From Sphingomonas sp. EC-HK361 (GTDB lineage: Bacteria; Pseudomonadota; Alphaproteobacteria; Sphingomonadales; Sphingomonadaceae), in contig NZ_LR701494.1 in assembly GCF_902498785.1 (NCBI RefSeq), positions 1,637,058 to 1,701,057 on the forward strand: a DNA stretch of 64,000 bases, written 5' to 3'. Numbering within the stretch: the stretch's first letter is position 1; each line of letters begins with the position of its first letter. Both the position numbers and the translations under genes were made by a program. Of the stretch, positions 1 to 7,082 are shown one piece after another. The notes beneath the pieces are model-generated. The model did no database searches. It worked only from the letters and a program-made list of their open reading frames with translations, and had not been told where the DNA came from.

Positions 1-303
1 GCAGCGCCGGCGACAATCGCCAATTCCGAACCCGCGCCGCTTCCGACCGCCGCCGGGCGCTCCGCCGACGCGCCCGTGACGACGCTGAAGGGACTTGGAC
101 CCAAGGTCGCGGCGCGGCTCGGCGAACTCGGCATCACGACGGTCGGACAGATCGCGGCACTCGACGACGCGCAGGCGGATGCGCTCGACGCCGAACTCGG
201 GGCGTTCCGCGGGCGGATGGCGCGCGACCGCTGGATCGAGCAAGCCCGCTTCCTCGCCGCCGGCGACCGCGCCGGGTTCGAGGCGGTGTTCGGCAGGCTA
301 TAG
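1..303 (+). CDS. Helix-hairpin-helix protein, C-terminal part
   Basis: The frame is open from the first base of the window, so the N-terminus is outside. The first 25 codons read as an Ala/Pro-rich linker, after which LKGLGPKVAARLGELGI matches a helix-hairpin-helix motif (GxG turn GLG) that usually contacts nucleic acid without sequence specificity. The rest is charged and helical and ends FEAVFGRL at a TAG. A GTG at 76 could start a 75-residue protein, but the open upstream frame makes a longer protein more likely. HhH tails of this type are attached to several unrelated alphaproteobacterial proteins (some L21 and NuoE versions), so the parent protein cannot be named. Confidence 0.7.
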   Translation, partial: AAPATIANSEPAPLPTAAGRSADAPVTTLKGLGPKVAARLGELGITTVGQIAALDDAQADALDAELGAFRGRMARDRWIEQARFLAAGDRAGFEAVFGRL

Positions 304-431
304 GCGCGCCCGCGCGCCGATGCCGGAAAGCCGGATCATTCGGCTAGCCGGCGATAGCCGGCCCGGCCGGCGGCGCTCCAGCGCCGTCCGACGACGCGGC
401 TTGGCCGCGGCGGCTTCGCCTTGCATCGCTC
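304..431. repeat. Palindrome-rich gap between convergent genes
   Basis: This non-coding gap separates two convergent genes and is packed with GC palindromes. GCCGGC-GATA-GCCGGC (347-362) is a perfect six-base stem with a four-base loop, and another palindrome lies at 303-318. The stretch around 376-420 resembles, on the opposite strand, 6213-6252 of this window (shared core TCCGACGACGCG followed by a short hairpin), which suggests a dispersed element. It probably serves as a bidirectional terminator. Confidence 0.45.
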
Positions 432-433
432 GA

Positions 434-961
434 TCAACCCCGGAACATGAACTGCACCCGCAGGTCCCACGGCCCGCCACGATAATCCCATGCCGCCAAC
501 CCGGCGATCACCAGCGGTCGCGGCGTGAAGTCCCGCTCCAATGCCGCCTTGAGCGCCCGCGCCTCAGCCGGGTCGACCTTGTTCTGGATCGTGACATGCG
601 CCCGCCAGCCGGCCGCATCCTGCGGCACGAGGAGACCTGCAAACGCTTCCGCCAGCCGCGCGCGGATCGCCGCCAGTTCCCCGCTTTCGATCCGGTAAGC
701 GACGCCGCGCCCGAGCGACATGACGCCCGCCAGCCGTGCCGCGGGCCGCGGCGCGCGGGCTTCCTCTGCCAGTCGGCGGTGCAACTCGCCGCCCAAACTC
801 GGCGGCAGGTGGTGGAACAGCGTGCAATGCGCGGACAGCACGTTGCGCTCCGGCGGAAAGTGCGCGCGCCGCTGCGCGTCGAGAAAGGCGAAATCCGCAT
901 CGCCGAACAGCGCGGAAACGATGATCGGCGCTGGAATCGGTGGCGCCGCGCCGTCGCTCAC
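434..961 (-). CDS. 2'-5' RNA ligase / LigT-like phosphoesterase family protein
   Basis: The protein (about 175 residues) carries the two HxTx motifs of the 2H phosphoesterase superfamily: HCTL in LSAHCTLFHHL near the N-terminus and HVTI in RAHVTIQNKV near the C-terminus. Members ligate or hydrolyse 2',3'-cyclic phosphate or 2'-5' RNA ends; the physiological substrate in bacteria is mostly unknown. I place the start at the GTG at 961, whose GTGA overlaps the stop of the upstream CorC-like gene, because the frame further upstream only shadows that gene. It is probably translated by coupling with its neighbour. The family call is firm; the reaction is not. Confidence 0.8.
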   Translation of the reverse strand: MSDGAAPPIPAPIIVSALFGDADFAFLDAQRRAHFPPERNVLSAHCTLFHHLPPSLGGELHRRLAEEARAPRPAARLAGVMSLGRGVAYRIESGELAAIRARLAEAFAGLLVPQDAAGWRAHVTIQNKVDPAEARALKAALERDFTPRPLVIAGLAAWDYRGGPWDLRVQFMFRG

Positions 962-2250
962 GCCTGGCTGACCAGCAGCTTGTCGATCCGCCGACCGTCG
1001 AGATCGACGACTTCGAACCGCCACCCCTGCTCGGTGAAGCTTTCGCCCTCCCCCGGGAAGTGCCGGAAGACGGCAAGCGCGAGTCCCGCGACCGTCGCAT
1101 AGTCGCGGTCCTCCGGCAGATCGATGCCGAGCCGATCGGCCAGCGAATCCGCCGCCATCGTGCCCGCGACGAGCAGCGACCCGTCATCGCGCTCGACGAC
1201 GTTGGGCGCTTCGTCGGGATCGACGTCGGAAGCGAATTCGCCCGCGATCGCGGCCAGCAGGTCGGCGGGGGTCACGATCCCTTCGAAATGGCCGTATTCG
1301 TCGTGGATCAACGCCATCGGCACGTCGGCGCGGCGCAGCGCGTCGAGCGCATCCATCGCGTCGATCTGGTCGATCACGACGGGCGCCTTGCGAACCAGCG
1401 CGCGCAGGTCGAGCGTTTCGCCGCGAAACAGGGCGGCCGCGATATCGCGTGACTGGACGATCCCGATCACCGCGTCGACCGATCCTTCCGCCACCGGCAG
1501 CCGCGTGTGCGGTGTCTCCAGCAGCTTCGCGCGGATCGCCGAATCCTCCAGATCGATGTCGAGCCAGTCGACCTCGACGCGCGGGGTCATCACCTCGCGC
1601 ACCGGGCGATCGGCGAGGCGGACCACGCCCGAGATGATCGAGCGCTCATGCTCTTCGATAACACCCGATTTGGAAGCTTCCGCCACGATCAGGTGCAATT
1701 CCTCGGCGGTCACATGCTCCTCATTCTCGCGGGCGAGGCCAAGCAGACGAAAGACAAGCGCGCTGGTCGAATCGAGCAGCCAGCCGAGCGGCGCCGTGAA
1801 CTTGGCGATCCACTGCATCGGGATCGCGACGATCGCGGCGATGGCTTCGGGCTTCCTCAGCGCGAACTGCTTGGGCACCAGCTCGCCGATGATGAGCGAG
1901 GCGTAGGTGGTCAGCCCGATGACGATCGCGAAGCCGACCGTTTCCGCCGTGCTCGCCGACAAGCCCAGTGCCTGGAGCCGCGCCGCGGTCGGCGCGCCGA
2001 GGCTTGCACCCGAATAAGCGCCGGCGAGGATGCCGATGAGCGTGATTCCGATTTGAACGGTCGACAGGAACTTGCCGGGATCGGACCCAAGCGCCAGCGC
2101 CGCGCGGGCGCCCGGCTTGCCCGCCCGTGCCATCGCCTCCAGCCGCGCCTTGCGCGACGATACGATCGCAAGCTCGCTCATCGCGAACACGCCGTTCAAC
2201 GCGACGAGCGCGAGGATGATGAGGACGTCGATCCAGGGAAAAGGTGGCAT
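958..2250 (-). CDS. Hemolysin family protein (CNNM/DUF21 + CBS + CorC_HlyC)
   Basis: This 430-residue integral membrane protein has an N-terminal CNNM (DUF21) domain with hydrophobic helices (WIDVLIILALVALNGVFAM onward, to about residue 190). A CBS pair spans roughly 205-330, with PRVEVDWLDID and VIGIVQSRDIAAAL. A C-terminal CorC/HlyC domain has DGSLLVAGTMAADSLADRL. Proteins of this type are linked to Mg2+/Co2+ export or homeostasis; the hemolysin name is historical. The start at 2250 (MPPFPWIDV) places the first membrane helix at the N-terminus; an in-frame upstream codon at 2292 would add a poor extension. The stop overlaps the start of the RNA-ligase-like gene. Confidence 0.88.
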   Translation of the reverse strand: MPPFPWIDVLIILALVALNGVFAMSELAIVSSRKARLEAMARAGKPGARAALALGSDPGKFLSTVQIGITLIGILAGAYSGASLGAPTAARLQALGLSASTAETVGFAIVIGLTTYASLIIGELVPKQFALRKPEAIAAIVAIPMQWIAKFTAPLGWLLDSTSALVFRLLGLARENEEHVTAEELHLIVAEASKSGVIEEHERSIISGVVRLADRPVREVMTPRVEVDWLDIDLEDSAIRAKLLETPHTRLPVAEGSVDAVIGIVQSRDIAAALFRGETLDLRALVRKAPVVIDQIDAMDALDALRRADVPMALIHDEYGHFEGIVTPADLLAAIAGEFASDVDPDEAPNVVERDDGSLLVAGTMAADSLADRLGIDLPEDRDYATVAGLALAVFRHFPGEGESFTEQGWRFEVVDLDGRRIDKLLVSQA

Positions 2251-2325
2251 GGCGCTGGCCCCACCTTTGCCGGCAATCGGCGCCGCCCGCAACGACTCAT
2301 GTCAGGCTGCGTTCAGTTCGGCTGC

Positions 2326-2351
2326 GGAACAAAGGCCGGGTCGGCCTGTTT
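2326..2351 (+). promoter_or_regulatory. Candidate EcfG (general stress) promoter of the OmpA lipoprotein gene
   Basis: GGAAC at 2326-2330 is followed after 16 bases by TGTT (2347-2350), close to the alphaproteobacterial general-stress sigma factor pattern GGAAC-N16/17-CGTT. It would place transcription start about 20 bases before the GAAGGGGA ribosome site of the downstream gene. One mismatch in the -10 and the shortness of the motif keep confidence low. Confidence 0.35.
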
Positions 2352-2378
2352 CTGCACCCGACACGAAGGGGAGTATTC

Positions 2379-3053
2379 ATGAAGTTCTCGAAGATCATGG
2401 TTACCGCGGCGCTGGGCGCGCTGGTGACGACCACCGCCTGCACCACCGATCCGGAAACCGGCGAACGCCGTATCTCGAAAACCGCGATCGGTGGCATCGG
2501 CGGTGCGCTTGGCGGGTATCTGCTCGGTGATCTTGTCGGCGGACGCCGCGACCGGACGGAAAAGATCGTCGGTGCGGGAATCGGCGGCCTCGCTGGCGCG
2601 GGTATCGGCGCCTATATGGACAAGCAGGAGCGCGACATGCGCGCGCGCACCGCCGGCACCGATGTGCAGGTCGTGCGTCAGGGCGACGACCTGCTGCTCA
2701 ACATCCCGTCGGGCATCAACTTCGCGACCGACAGCGCGACCGTAGCGCCGCAATTCCAGCGCACGCTCGATCAGGTCGCCGGCGTCCTCGCGGACTATCG
2801 CTCGACCTATATCGACGTTTACGGCCACACCGATTCGACCGGCAGCGACGCCTACAACCAGTCGCTGTCGGAACGCCGCGCGGCTTCTGTCGCGGCCTAT
2901 CTCGAAACCCGCGGCGTCCAGGCGGCGCGCATCGGCACGCGCGGCTATGGCGAGACGCAGCCGATCGCATCGAACGAAACGGAGGAAGGCCGCGCCGCCA
3001 ACCGCCGCGTCGAGATCAAGATCGTCCCGATCTCGCAGGACGAGCTGCGCTGA
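2379..3053 (+). CDS. OmpA family lipoprotein with glycine zipper
   Basis: A 224-residue envelope protein. A lipoprotein signal ends at Cys21 (VTTTAC), a glycine-rich zipper follows (GGIGGALGGYLLGDL and GAGIGGLAGAGIGAY, about 34-80), and an OmpA_C peptidoglycan-binding domain runs from about 105 to the end (DVYGHTDSTGS, LSERRAASVAAYL, NRRVEIKIVP). It likely anchors the outer membrane to peptidoglycan, similar to YiaD/Pal-type proteins. The ATG at 2379 is chosen because it gives the signal peptide and follows GAAGGGGAG. It stands alone, divergent from the CorC gene and convergent with tadA. Confidence 0.9.
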   Translation: MKFSKIMVTAALGALVTTTACTTDPETGERRISKTAIGGIGGALGGYLLGDLVGGRRDRTEKIVGAGIGGLAGAGIGAYMDKQERDMRARTAGTDVQVVRQGDDLLLNIPSGINFATDSATVAPQFQRTLDQVAGVLADYRSTYIDVYGHTDSTGSDAYNQSLSERRAASVAAYLETRGVQAARIGTRGYGETQPIASNETEEGRAANRRVEIKIVPISQDELR

Positions 3054-3057
3054 AGCG

Positions 3058-3507
3058 TCAGCGGCGCTGCGTGAAGAAATCCTTCAGCAGCGCCGCAGCT
3101 TCGCCTTCGCCGATCCCGGCATAGATTTCCGGCCGGTGGTGACAGGTGGGCTGGGTGAAGAAGCGCGGGCCGTGCTCGACCGCGCCGCCCTTGGGATCGG
3201 ATGCCGCATAATAGAGCCGCGCTATCCGGGCATGCGCGATGGCACCTGCGCACATCGCGCACGGCTCCAGCGTCACCCACAAGGTGCAGTCGTCCAGCCG
3301 CTCCCGACCGAGAGCGGCGGCGGCGGCGCGGATGGTCAGCATTTCCGCATGTGCCGTCGGGTCGCGAAGCCCGCGCGGCTGGTTGTGACTCGTCGCGATC
3401 ATATCGCCGCCGCAGGTCACGACCGCGCCCACGGGAACTTCGCCAGCCGCCGCGCCTGCACGCGCGGCGTCAAGCGCGAGGCGCATCGGTTCGGGAAGCG
3501 GGATCAT
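3058..3507 (-). CDS. tadA: tRNA-specific adenosine deaminase
   Basis: TadA (149 residues) deaminates adenosine 34 to inosine in tRNA-Arg(ACG), allowing wobble decoding of CGN codons. The zinc and catalytic signature is intact: HAE at 53-55 (proton shuttle Glu55) and PCAMC at 82-86. The conserved FFTQP segment and a basic C-terminus are also present. Length matches the family. The gene is convergent with the OmpA lipoprotein gene, four bases apart, and close to the small membrane protein gene on its own strand. Confidence 0.93.
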   Translation of the reverse strand: MIPLPEPMRLALDAARAGAAAGEVPVGAVVTCGGDMIATSHNQPRGLRDPTAHAEMLTIRAAAAALGRERLDDCTLWVTLEPCAMCAGAIAHARIARLYYAASDPKGGAVEHGPRFFTQPTCHHRPEIYAGIGEGEAAALLKDFFTQRR

Positions 3508-3546
3508 GCCTTGCGGGGTGCCGCCGCGGCACCCCGGCGTAAAGGC

Positions 3547-3768
3547 CTATTGCGCAGGAGTGGCCGTGTTGCCCGGTTTTTCGACCGAAATCTTCGGCAC
3601 CGCGACGGTCTTGTTCTCCATGCCGACGTCGACGCGGCCGACGCTCGCCTCGAACTTCGGCGCCTGGACGACGCCGGGGCGGGTCTGGTCGATGTTGATG
3701 AAGCCGAATGCCATTGCCGCGAGAAGCACCAGGACGGCCAGCCCGATAATCACCAGAAGCGCGCGCAT
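3547..3768 (-). CDS. Small single-pass membrane protein, unknown function
   Basis: A 73-residue protein beginning MRALLVIIGLAVLVLL, a strong hydrophobic segment (residues 2-24), followed by a polar tail with IDQTRPGVVQAP and VPKISVEKPGNTATPAQ. It looks like an inner-membrane-anchored periplasmic tail or an uncleaved signal. I do not recognise a family; similar short proteins sit in many sphingomonad genomes as hypotheticals. The ATG at 3768 is the last start that keeps the whole hydrophobic segment; a longer frame upstream runs through the region antisense to rpmB and is not credible. Confidence 0.65.
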   Translation of the reverse strand: MRALLVIIGLAVLVLLAAMAFGFINIDQTRPGVVQAPKFEASVGRVDVGMENKTVAVPKISVEKPGNTATPAQ

Positions 3769-3870
3769 ACTGTTCCCCTTCGTTGATTCGCTGCCGTAAT
3801 AACGTGCGTGGAAGCGCGGGGTTGCATCCGCCGCCAGGCAACGAAGGATGCTCGCCAGATCGCCTTTGGG

Positions 3871-3899
3871 TTGACGCCGCGCGGCATCACCGCTATCGG
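3871..3899 (+). promoter_or_regulatory. Sigma-70-type promoter of rpmB
   Basis: TTGACG (3871-3876), a 17-base spacer and TATCGG (3894-3899) lie 53 bases before the rpmB start. The -35 has five of six consensus bases and the spacing is optimal. TATCGG also appears as the -10 candidate before the marR-type gene at 59333, which supports it as a local -10 variant. Confidence 0.6.
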
Positions 3900-3951
3900 C
3901 GCCGCTTTCCCGGGCTGTCCCGGACTGACGCTGAAAATCAGGATCGAACGC

Positions 3952-4242
3952 ATGTCGCGCATTTGCGAGCTGACCGGCAAGGGCCGGCAGGTGGGCCACA
4001 ATGTCTCCCACGCCAACAACAAGACCAAGCGCACCTTTCTGCCCAACCTGCAGAACGTGACGCTGATGTCGGAAGCGCTGGAGCAGAGCGTGCGCCTGCG
4101 CGTCTCGACCCACGGGCTGCGCTCGGTCGAGCACAATGGCGGTCTCGACAACTGGCTGGTGAAGACCGCCGACGACAAGCTGTCGCTGAAGGCCCGCCGC
4201 CTGAAGCGCGACGTCGTCAAGAAGCGCGCGACCGCCGCCTGA
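3952..4242 (+). CDS. rpmB: 50S ribosomal protein L28
   Basis: L28 (96 residues) of the large ribosomal subunit. It begins [11 protein letters not shown], contains [11 protein letters not shown] and FLPNLQ, and ends in a basic tail [12 protein letters not shown], typical of alphaproteobacterial L28. It is monocistronic here: its own promoter lies about 50 bases upstream and a GC hairpin follows at 4264. The start is set by the conserved N-terminus. Confidence 0.96.
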   Translation: MSRICELTGKGRQVGHNVSHANNKTKRTFLPNLQNVTLMSEALEQSVRLRVSTHGLRSVEHNGGLDNWLVKTADDKLSLKARRLKRDVVKKRATAA

Positions 4243-4263
4243 TCTTTCAAGGCTGCAACCGCA

Positions 4264-4294
4264 CGGCCCGCACACCGCAAGGTGTCGCGGGCCG
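4264..4294. terminator. Bidirectional hairpin between rpmB and the esterase gene
   Basis: CGGCCCGCACACC (4264-4276), loop GCAA, then GGTGTCGCGGGCCG (4281-4294) form a 13-bp stem with one bulged base between convergent genes. No long T-tract follows (only TTCGCATTT), as is common in high-GC genomes. Confidence 0.65.
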
Positions 4295-4320
4295 TTCGCA
4301 TTTGCGTCGGGGCCCGTGCT

Positions 4321-5340
4321 TTACCCGCGCAGCCTGAACTTCAGGAGCAGCGTCCGCTGAAGCCAGGACTGGTTGTCGTCGGACACGATCCACACGATCG
4401 TGTCGTCGCCCTCCCTGCTCGTCGCGATGCCTTCGAAATTGTCGTGAAGCAGCGGCGAATCGAGCAATGCCAGCCGCTCGGGATGCGTGACGGCGCCGGG
4501 GTGCAGGTCACGCGCGCGCACGCGGGAAACCATCGCCGAAAAATGATAGGGCAAGCGGAAGTCACGATCGAGGACCAACAGATCGCCGTTCGGCAGCGCG
4601 GTCGCGTCCGACGTGTCGAAGCGTCCGGGCGGTGTGTAGGCGAAGTGCAGCGGCTGTAGGCCGGGCGTCGTCGGATCGCTGGCGAAGATCAGTCCGTCGC
4701 GCGTCTTCAATCGCCCGGCATCGTTGCCGACCCAATGCGCGGGCGCAACGTGCGCGACCTCGCTGATGACGACGAAACGCCCGTCGGGCATCCGCGCCAG
4801 GGTCTCCGCTCCACCGTTCGCCGGCCATTTCGCCATCGCCGCCGGCGCGATCGCGCGTTCCGCCCGGGCAAAATCCGGGGCATAGCGCCAGATCATGTTG
4901 TAGCCTTCGAATCCGACGAAGACGCGGCCCGTGGCGGTATCGACCGCCATCGATTCGCTGTCGCGGTCGCGCTTGTCCCAGCCACGACCCGGGCCTGCGG
5001 GGAGATTCGCAAAGCGGATCGCGCGCGGCTGCATCTCGCGGTTCAACCGAAAGCTCGCGACATTGCCGCCATCGCTCAGCAGCGTGATCCGGTCGCCGAC
5101 GACGCTCAGCGAGGAAAAGCCGCCGAACGCCGGATCGCGACTGGTGAGCGAGACGCCGCCCAGATATTCCAGCGCCCCCGCGCGCTTCCGATCCGGATCG
5201 CCGGCGTCGAGCAGCACGCGCACCGCGCTGATATTGGGATGATCGACGTCGAGCAGCGCGAGCCGCTCCTCGCCGGACCAGCCGGGAAGAACGATCTGGC
5301 AAAGCGCGATCACGGAAAGGAAGATCGCGGGACGACGCAT
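4321..5340 (-). CDS. Esterase-like activity of phytase family protein
   Basis: A 339-residue exported protein with an N-terminal hydrophobic segment (MRRPAIFLSVIALCQIVLP) and the beta-propeller-like fold expected of the esterase-like-phytase domain (PF13449). Repeating blade-like segments include GGFSSLSVVGDRITLLSDGG, ESMAVDTATGRVFVGFEG and HDNFEGIATSREGDD. The substrate is unknown; despite the name, phytase activity is not established for most members. It is convergent with rpmB and has a small upstream gap, so it is probably a single-gene unit. Confidence 0.82.
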   Translation of the reverse strand: MRRPAIFLSVIALCQIVLPGWSGEERLALLDVDHPNISAVRVLLDAGDPDRKRAGALEYLGGVSLTSRDPAFGGFSSLSVVGDRITLLSDGGNVASFRLNREMQPRAIRFANLPAGPGRGWDKRDRDSESMAVDTATGRVFVGFEGYNMIWRYAPDFARAERAIAPAAMAKWPANGGAETLARMPDGRFVVISEVAHVAPAHWVGNDAGRLKTRDGLIFASDPTTPGLQPLHFAYTPPGRFDTSDATALPNGDLLVLDRDFRLPYHFSAMVSRVRARDLHPGAVTHPERLALLDSPLLHDNFEGIATSREGDDTIVWIVSDDNQSWLQRTLLLKFRLRG

Positions 5341-5518
5341 CCCCGCGTCTTAACGGCCCGCCCGCCGCCGCCAAGCCTGAACGCGCGATAACCGACGCAT
5401 TCAGTATCGGGTCAATGCGAATCGGCGAGAAGGGGGACATCGACGAGGCAGGCGATTCGCGGAAACCCGCAAAACGACAGCCCGCCGAAACGGTAGAACA
5501 GATTACGGGAGCAGACCG

Positions 5519-5896
5519 ATGTTCAAGAAGATTTCCCTCGGCGCCGCAGCCCTTGCCATGGGCGCGACCGCGCTGGTTCCGACCGCCGCACAGGCACAGC
5601 GCTATTATGGCGATCGCTACGAGCGTGCTTATGACGGCGCGTATCGCGACGGCTACAACCGTGGCCCGCGCTATTCGGAGCGCGGCTATTACGATCGCGG
5701 TCGGTACAACTATCGCAACCGTCGCTGCAACAACGGCACGACCGGTACCATCGTCGGCGCGATCGCCGGTGGCCTTCTGGGTCGCACGATCGACACCCGC
5801 GGTGACCGCACGCTCGGTACGGTCCTTGGCGGCGCCGGTGGCGCGCTGGCCGGCCACGCGATCGAGAAGTCGAACAATCCGCGTTACTGCCGCTGA
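5519..5896 (+). CDS. Secreted glycine-zipper 2TM protein
   Basis: A 125-residue envelope protein. A Sec signal peptide (MFKKISLGAAALAMGATAL, cleavage near AQAQ at about 26) is followed by a Tyr/Arg-rich section (27-70: RYYGDRYERAY, GYYDRGRYNYRNR). A glycine zipper 2TM segment follows (GTIVGAIAGGLLGR, GTVLGGAGGALAGHAIE), resembling the 17 kDa rickettsial surface antigen family. It probably sits in or at the outer membrane. The start has GGGAG 7 bases upstream (ACGGGAGCAGACCGATG). It is followed directly by a highly structured 3' region (5897-5952). Confidence 0.8.
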   Translation: MFKKISLGAAALAMGATALVPTAAQAQRYYGDRYERAYDGAYRDGYNRGPRYSERGYYDRGRYNYRNRRCNNGTTGTIVGAIAGGLLGRTIDTRGDRTLGTVLGGAGGALAGHAIEKSNNPRYCR

Positions 5897-5952
5897 CGGG
5901 TGAAGGCGGCGGGCCTAGCCCCGCCGCCGGTGCGGCAAAGCCGCATCACCCG
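5897..5952 (+). other. Three-way-junction structure in the 3' region; part of a 430-bp gene-free stretch
   Basis: Directly after the stop codon, an outer stem CGGGTGA/TCACCCG (5897-5903 with 5946-5952) encloses two perfect hairpins. The first is GGCGGCGGG/CCCGCCGCC (5905-5913 with 5920-5928); the second is TGCGGC-AAA-GCCGCA (5931-5945). The element probably terminates the upstream gene or stabilises its mRNA. The rest of the gene-free stretch to 6326 holds the hairpins listed at 6031 and 6213; I see no credible gene in it. Confidence 0.5.
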
Positions 5953-6030
5953 GCACGGCCGGCGGGCGGCATACGCTGCTCAACGGACGGCCGCGGCAAA
6001 CGAGCTCCCTCGGGTTGCGTATCGAGGGCA

Positions 6031-6062
6031 CAGGCCCGTCTTCCGAAAGGAGGGCGGGCCTG
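6031..6062. terminator. Long hairpin with GAAA tetraloop
   Basis: CAGGCCCGTCTTCC - GAAA - GGAGGGCGGGCCTG is a 14-bp stem (two G-T wobbles) closed by a GNRA tetraloop, in the gap between the glycine-zipper gene (plus strand) and phaB (minus strand). No T-tract follows on either strand, so it may be a factor-assisted terminator or part of a small RNA. Confidence 0.4.
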
Positions 6063-6212
6063 TTGACGTGCGGGCGGAGGCGCGGCCACGACCGCGCCGG
6101 TGTTCGCGTGCGAGCAGCGCCCGCACCGGCCGGCGGATCGGTGGAGCCGATCCGACCGACGACGCCGGCTTTGCCGGCGGCGGGCTACCGCGGATTTACG
6201 CGGTCGCCACAT

Positions 6213-6263
6213 CAAGGCCCCGCCGCGGGCAAAGCCCGCGTCGTCGGACGGGCTTCGCCCGCC
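6213..6263. repeat. GC palindrome cluster downstream of phaB
   Basis: Two tight hairpins: CGCGGGC-AAA-GCCCGCG (6224-6240) and CGGGC-TTC-GCCCG (6249-6261). Read on the minus strand, 6213-6252 matches much of 376-420 (shared TCCGACGACGCG core), and a third related stretch is at about 6150-6195. Likely a small dispersed palindromic element that also acts as the phaB terminator. Confidence 0.4.
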
Positions 6264-6326
6264 GGCCGTGCCGGGCGCTGCGCAGTTTACCGCGCATCGG
6301 CGGCGGCGCGGCGCCGCCTCCGCCCG

Positions 6327-7049
6327 TCAGTACATATGCTGGCCGCCGTTGATGCTCAGCGTCGATCCGGTCACGAACCCGCCCTCTTCCGAGCACAGGA
6401 AGGCGACGCCGCGTGCGATCTCGTTCGCCTGGCCGAGCCGCCCGACCGGAATCTTCGCCACGATCTTCTCCAGCACGTCGGCCGGCACCGCGGCGACCAT
6501 GTCGGTGTCGATATAGCCCGGCGCGATCGCGTTGACGGTCACGCCGGCCCTCGCACCCTCCTGCGCCAGCGCCTTGGTGAAGCCGTGGATGCCGCTCTTT
6601 GCCGCAGCGTAGTTGACCTGGCCATATTGGCCCGCCTGCCCGTTGATCGATCCGATATTGACGATTCGCCCCCATTTGCGCTCGCGCATCCCCGGGAAGG
6701 TGGCCTTCGCCATGTTGAAGCAGCCGCCCAGATTGGTGTCGATCACCTCTTTCCACGCCTGATAGGACATTTTCAGGATCGTGCCGTCGCGGGTGATGCC
6801 CGCATTGTTGACGACGATATCCACGGGCCCGAGTTCCTCTGCGACCTTCGCGCAGCCCGCCTGGCACGCGTCGAAATCCGCCACGTCCCACTTGTAGGCC
6901 TTGATCCCCGTGCGCTCGGTGAATTCGGCCGCACGCTGGTCGTTGCCGGCATAGTTGGCGGCGACGGTGATCCCCAGATCCTCCAGCGCGAGGCTGATCG
7001 CCTCGCCGATCCCGCGCGTTCCGCCCGTGATGATCGCTACGCGTGCCAT
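6327..7049 (-). CDS. phaB: Acetoacetyl-CoA reductase
   Basis: A 240-residue short-chain dehydrogenase that reduces acetoacetyl-CoA to (R)-3-hydroxybutyryl-CoA with NADPH, the second step of polyhydroxybutyrate synthesis. Visible features: the cofactor motif TGGTRGIG (8-15), NNAG (81-84), catalytic Ser134 in NIGSINGQAGQ, and Tyr147/Lys151 in NYAAAK. SINGQ and the HMY C-terminus are typical of PhaB rather than FabG. phaA and phaC are not in this window. It is the last gene of the minus-strand run from the acyl-CoA ligase and ends at a palindrome cluster. Confidence 0.9.
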   Translation of the reverse strand: MARVAIITGGTRGIGEAISLALEDLGITVAANYAGNDQRAAEFTERTGIKAYKWDVADFDACQAGCAKVAEELGPVDIVVNNAGITRDGTILKMSYQAWKEVIDTNLGGCFNMAKATFPGMRERKWGRIVNIGSINGQAGQYGQVNYAAAKSGIHGFTKALAQEGARAGVTVNAIAPGYIDTDMVAAVPADVLEKIVAKIPVGRLGQANEIARGVAFLCSEEGGFVTGSTLSINGGQHMY

Positions 7050-7082
7050 TCCTGCCTCTCCTTCTTGTCGTTGGCGCCGACG

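Noticed and set aside
304-431. tRNA-like or other RNA gene in the first convergent gap
   Set aside because: The palindromes do not make a cloverleaf and no conserved tRNA T-loop or anticodon stem is present.
95-1102. Long reading frame on the opposite strand of the RNA ligase and CorC genes
   Set aside because: Arg-rich and without any domain; it is the typical antisense frame of high-GC genes.
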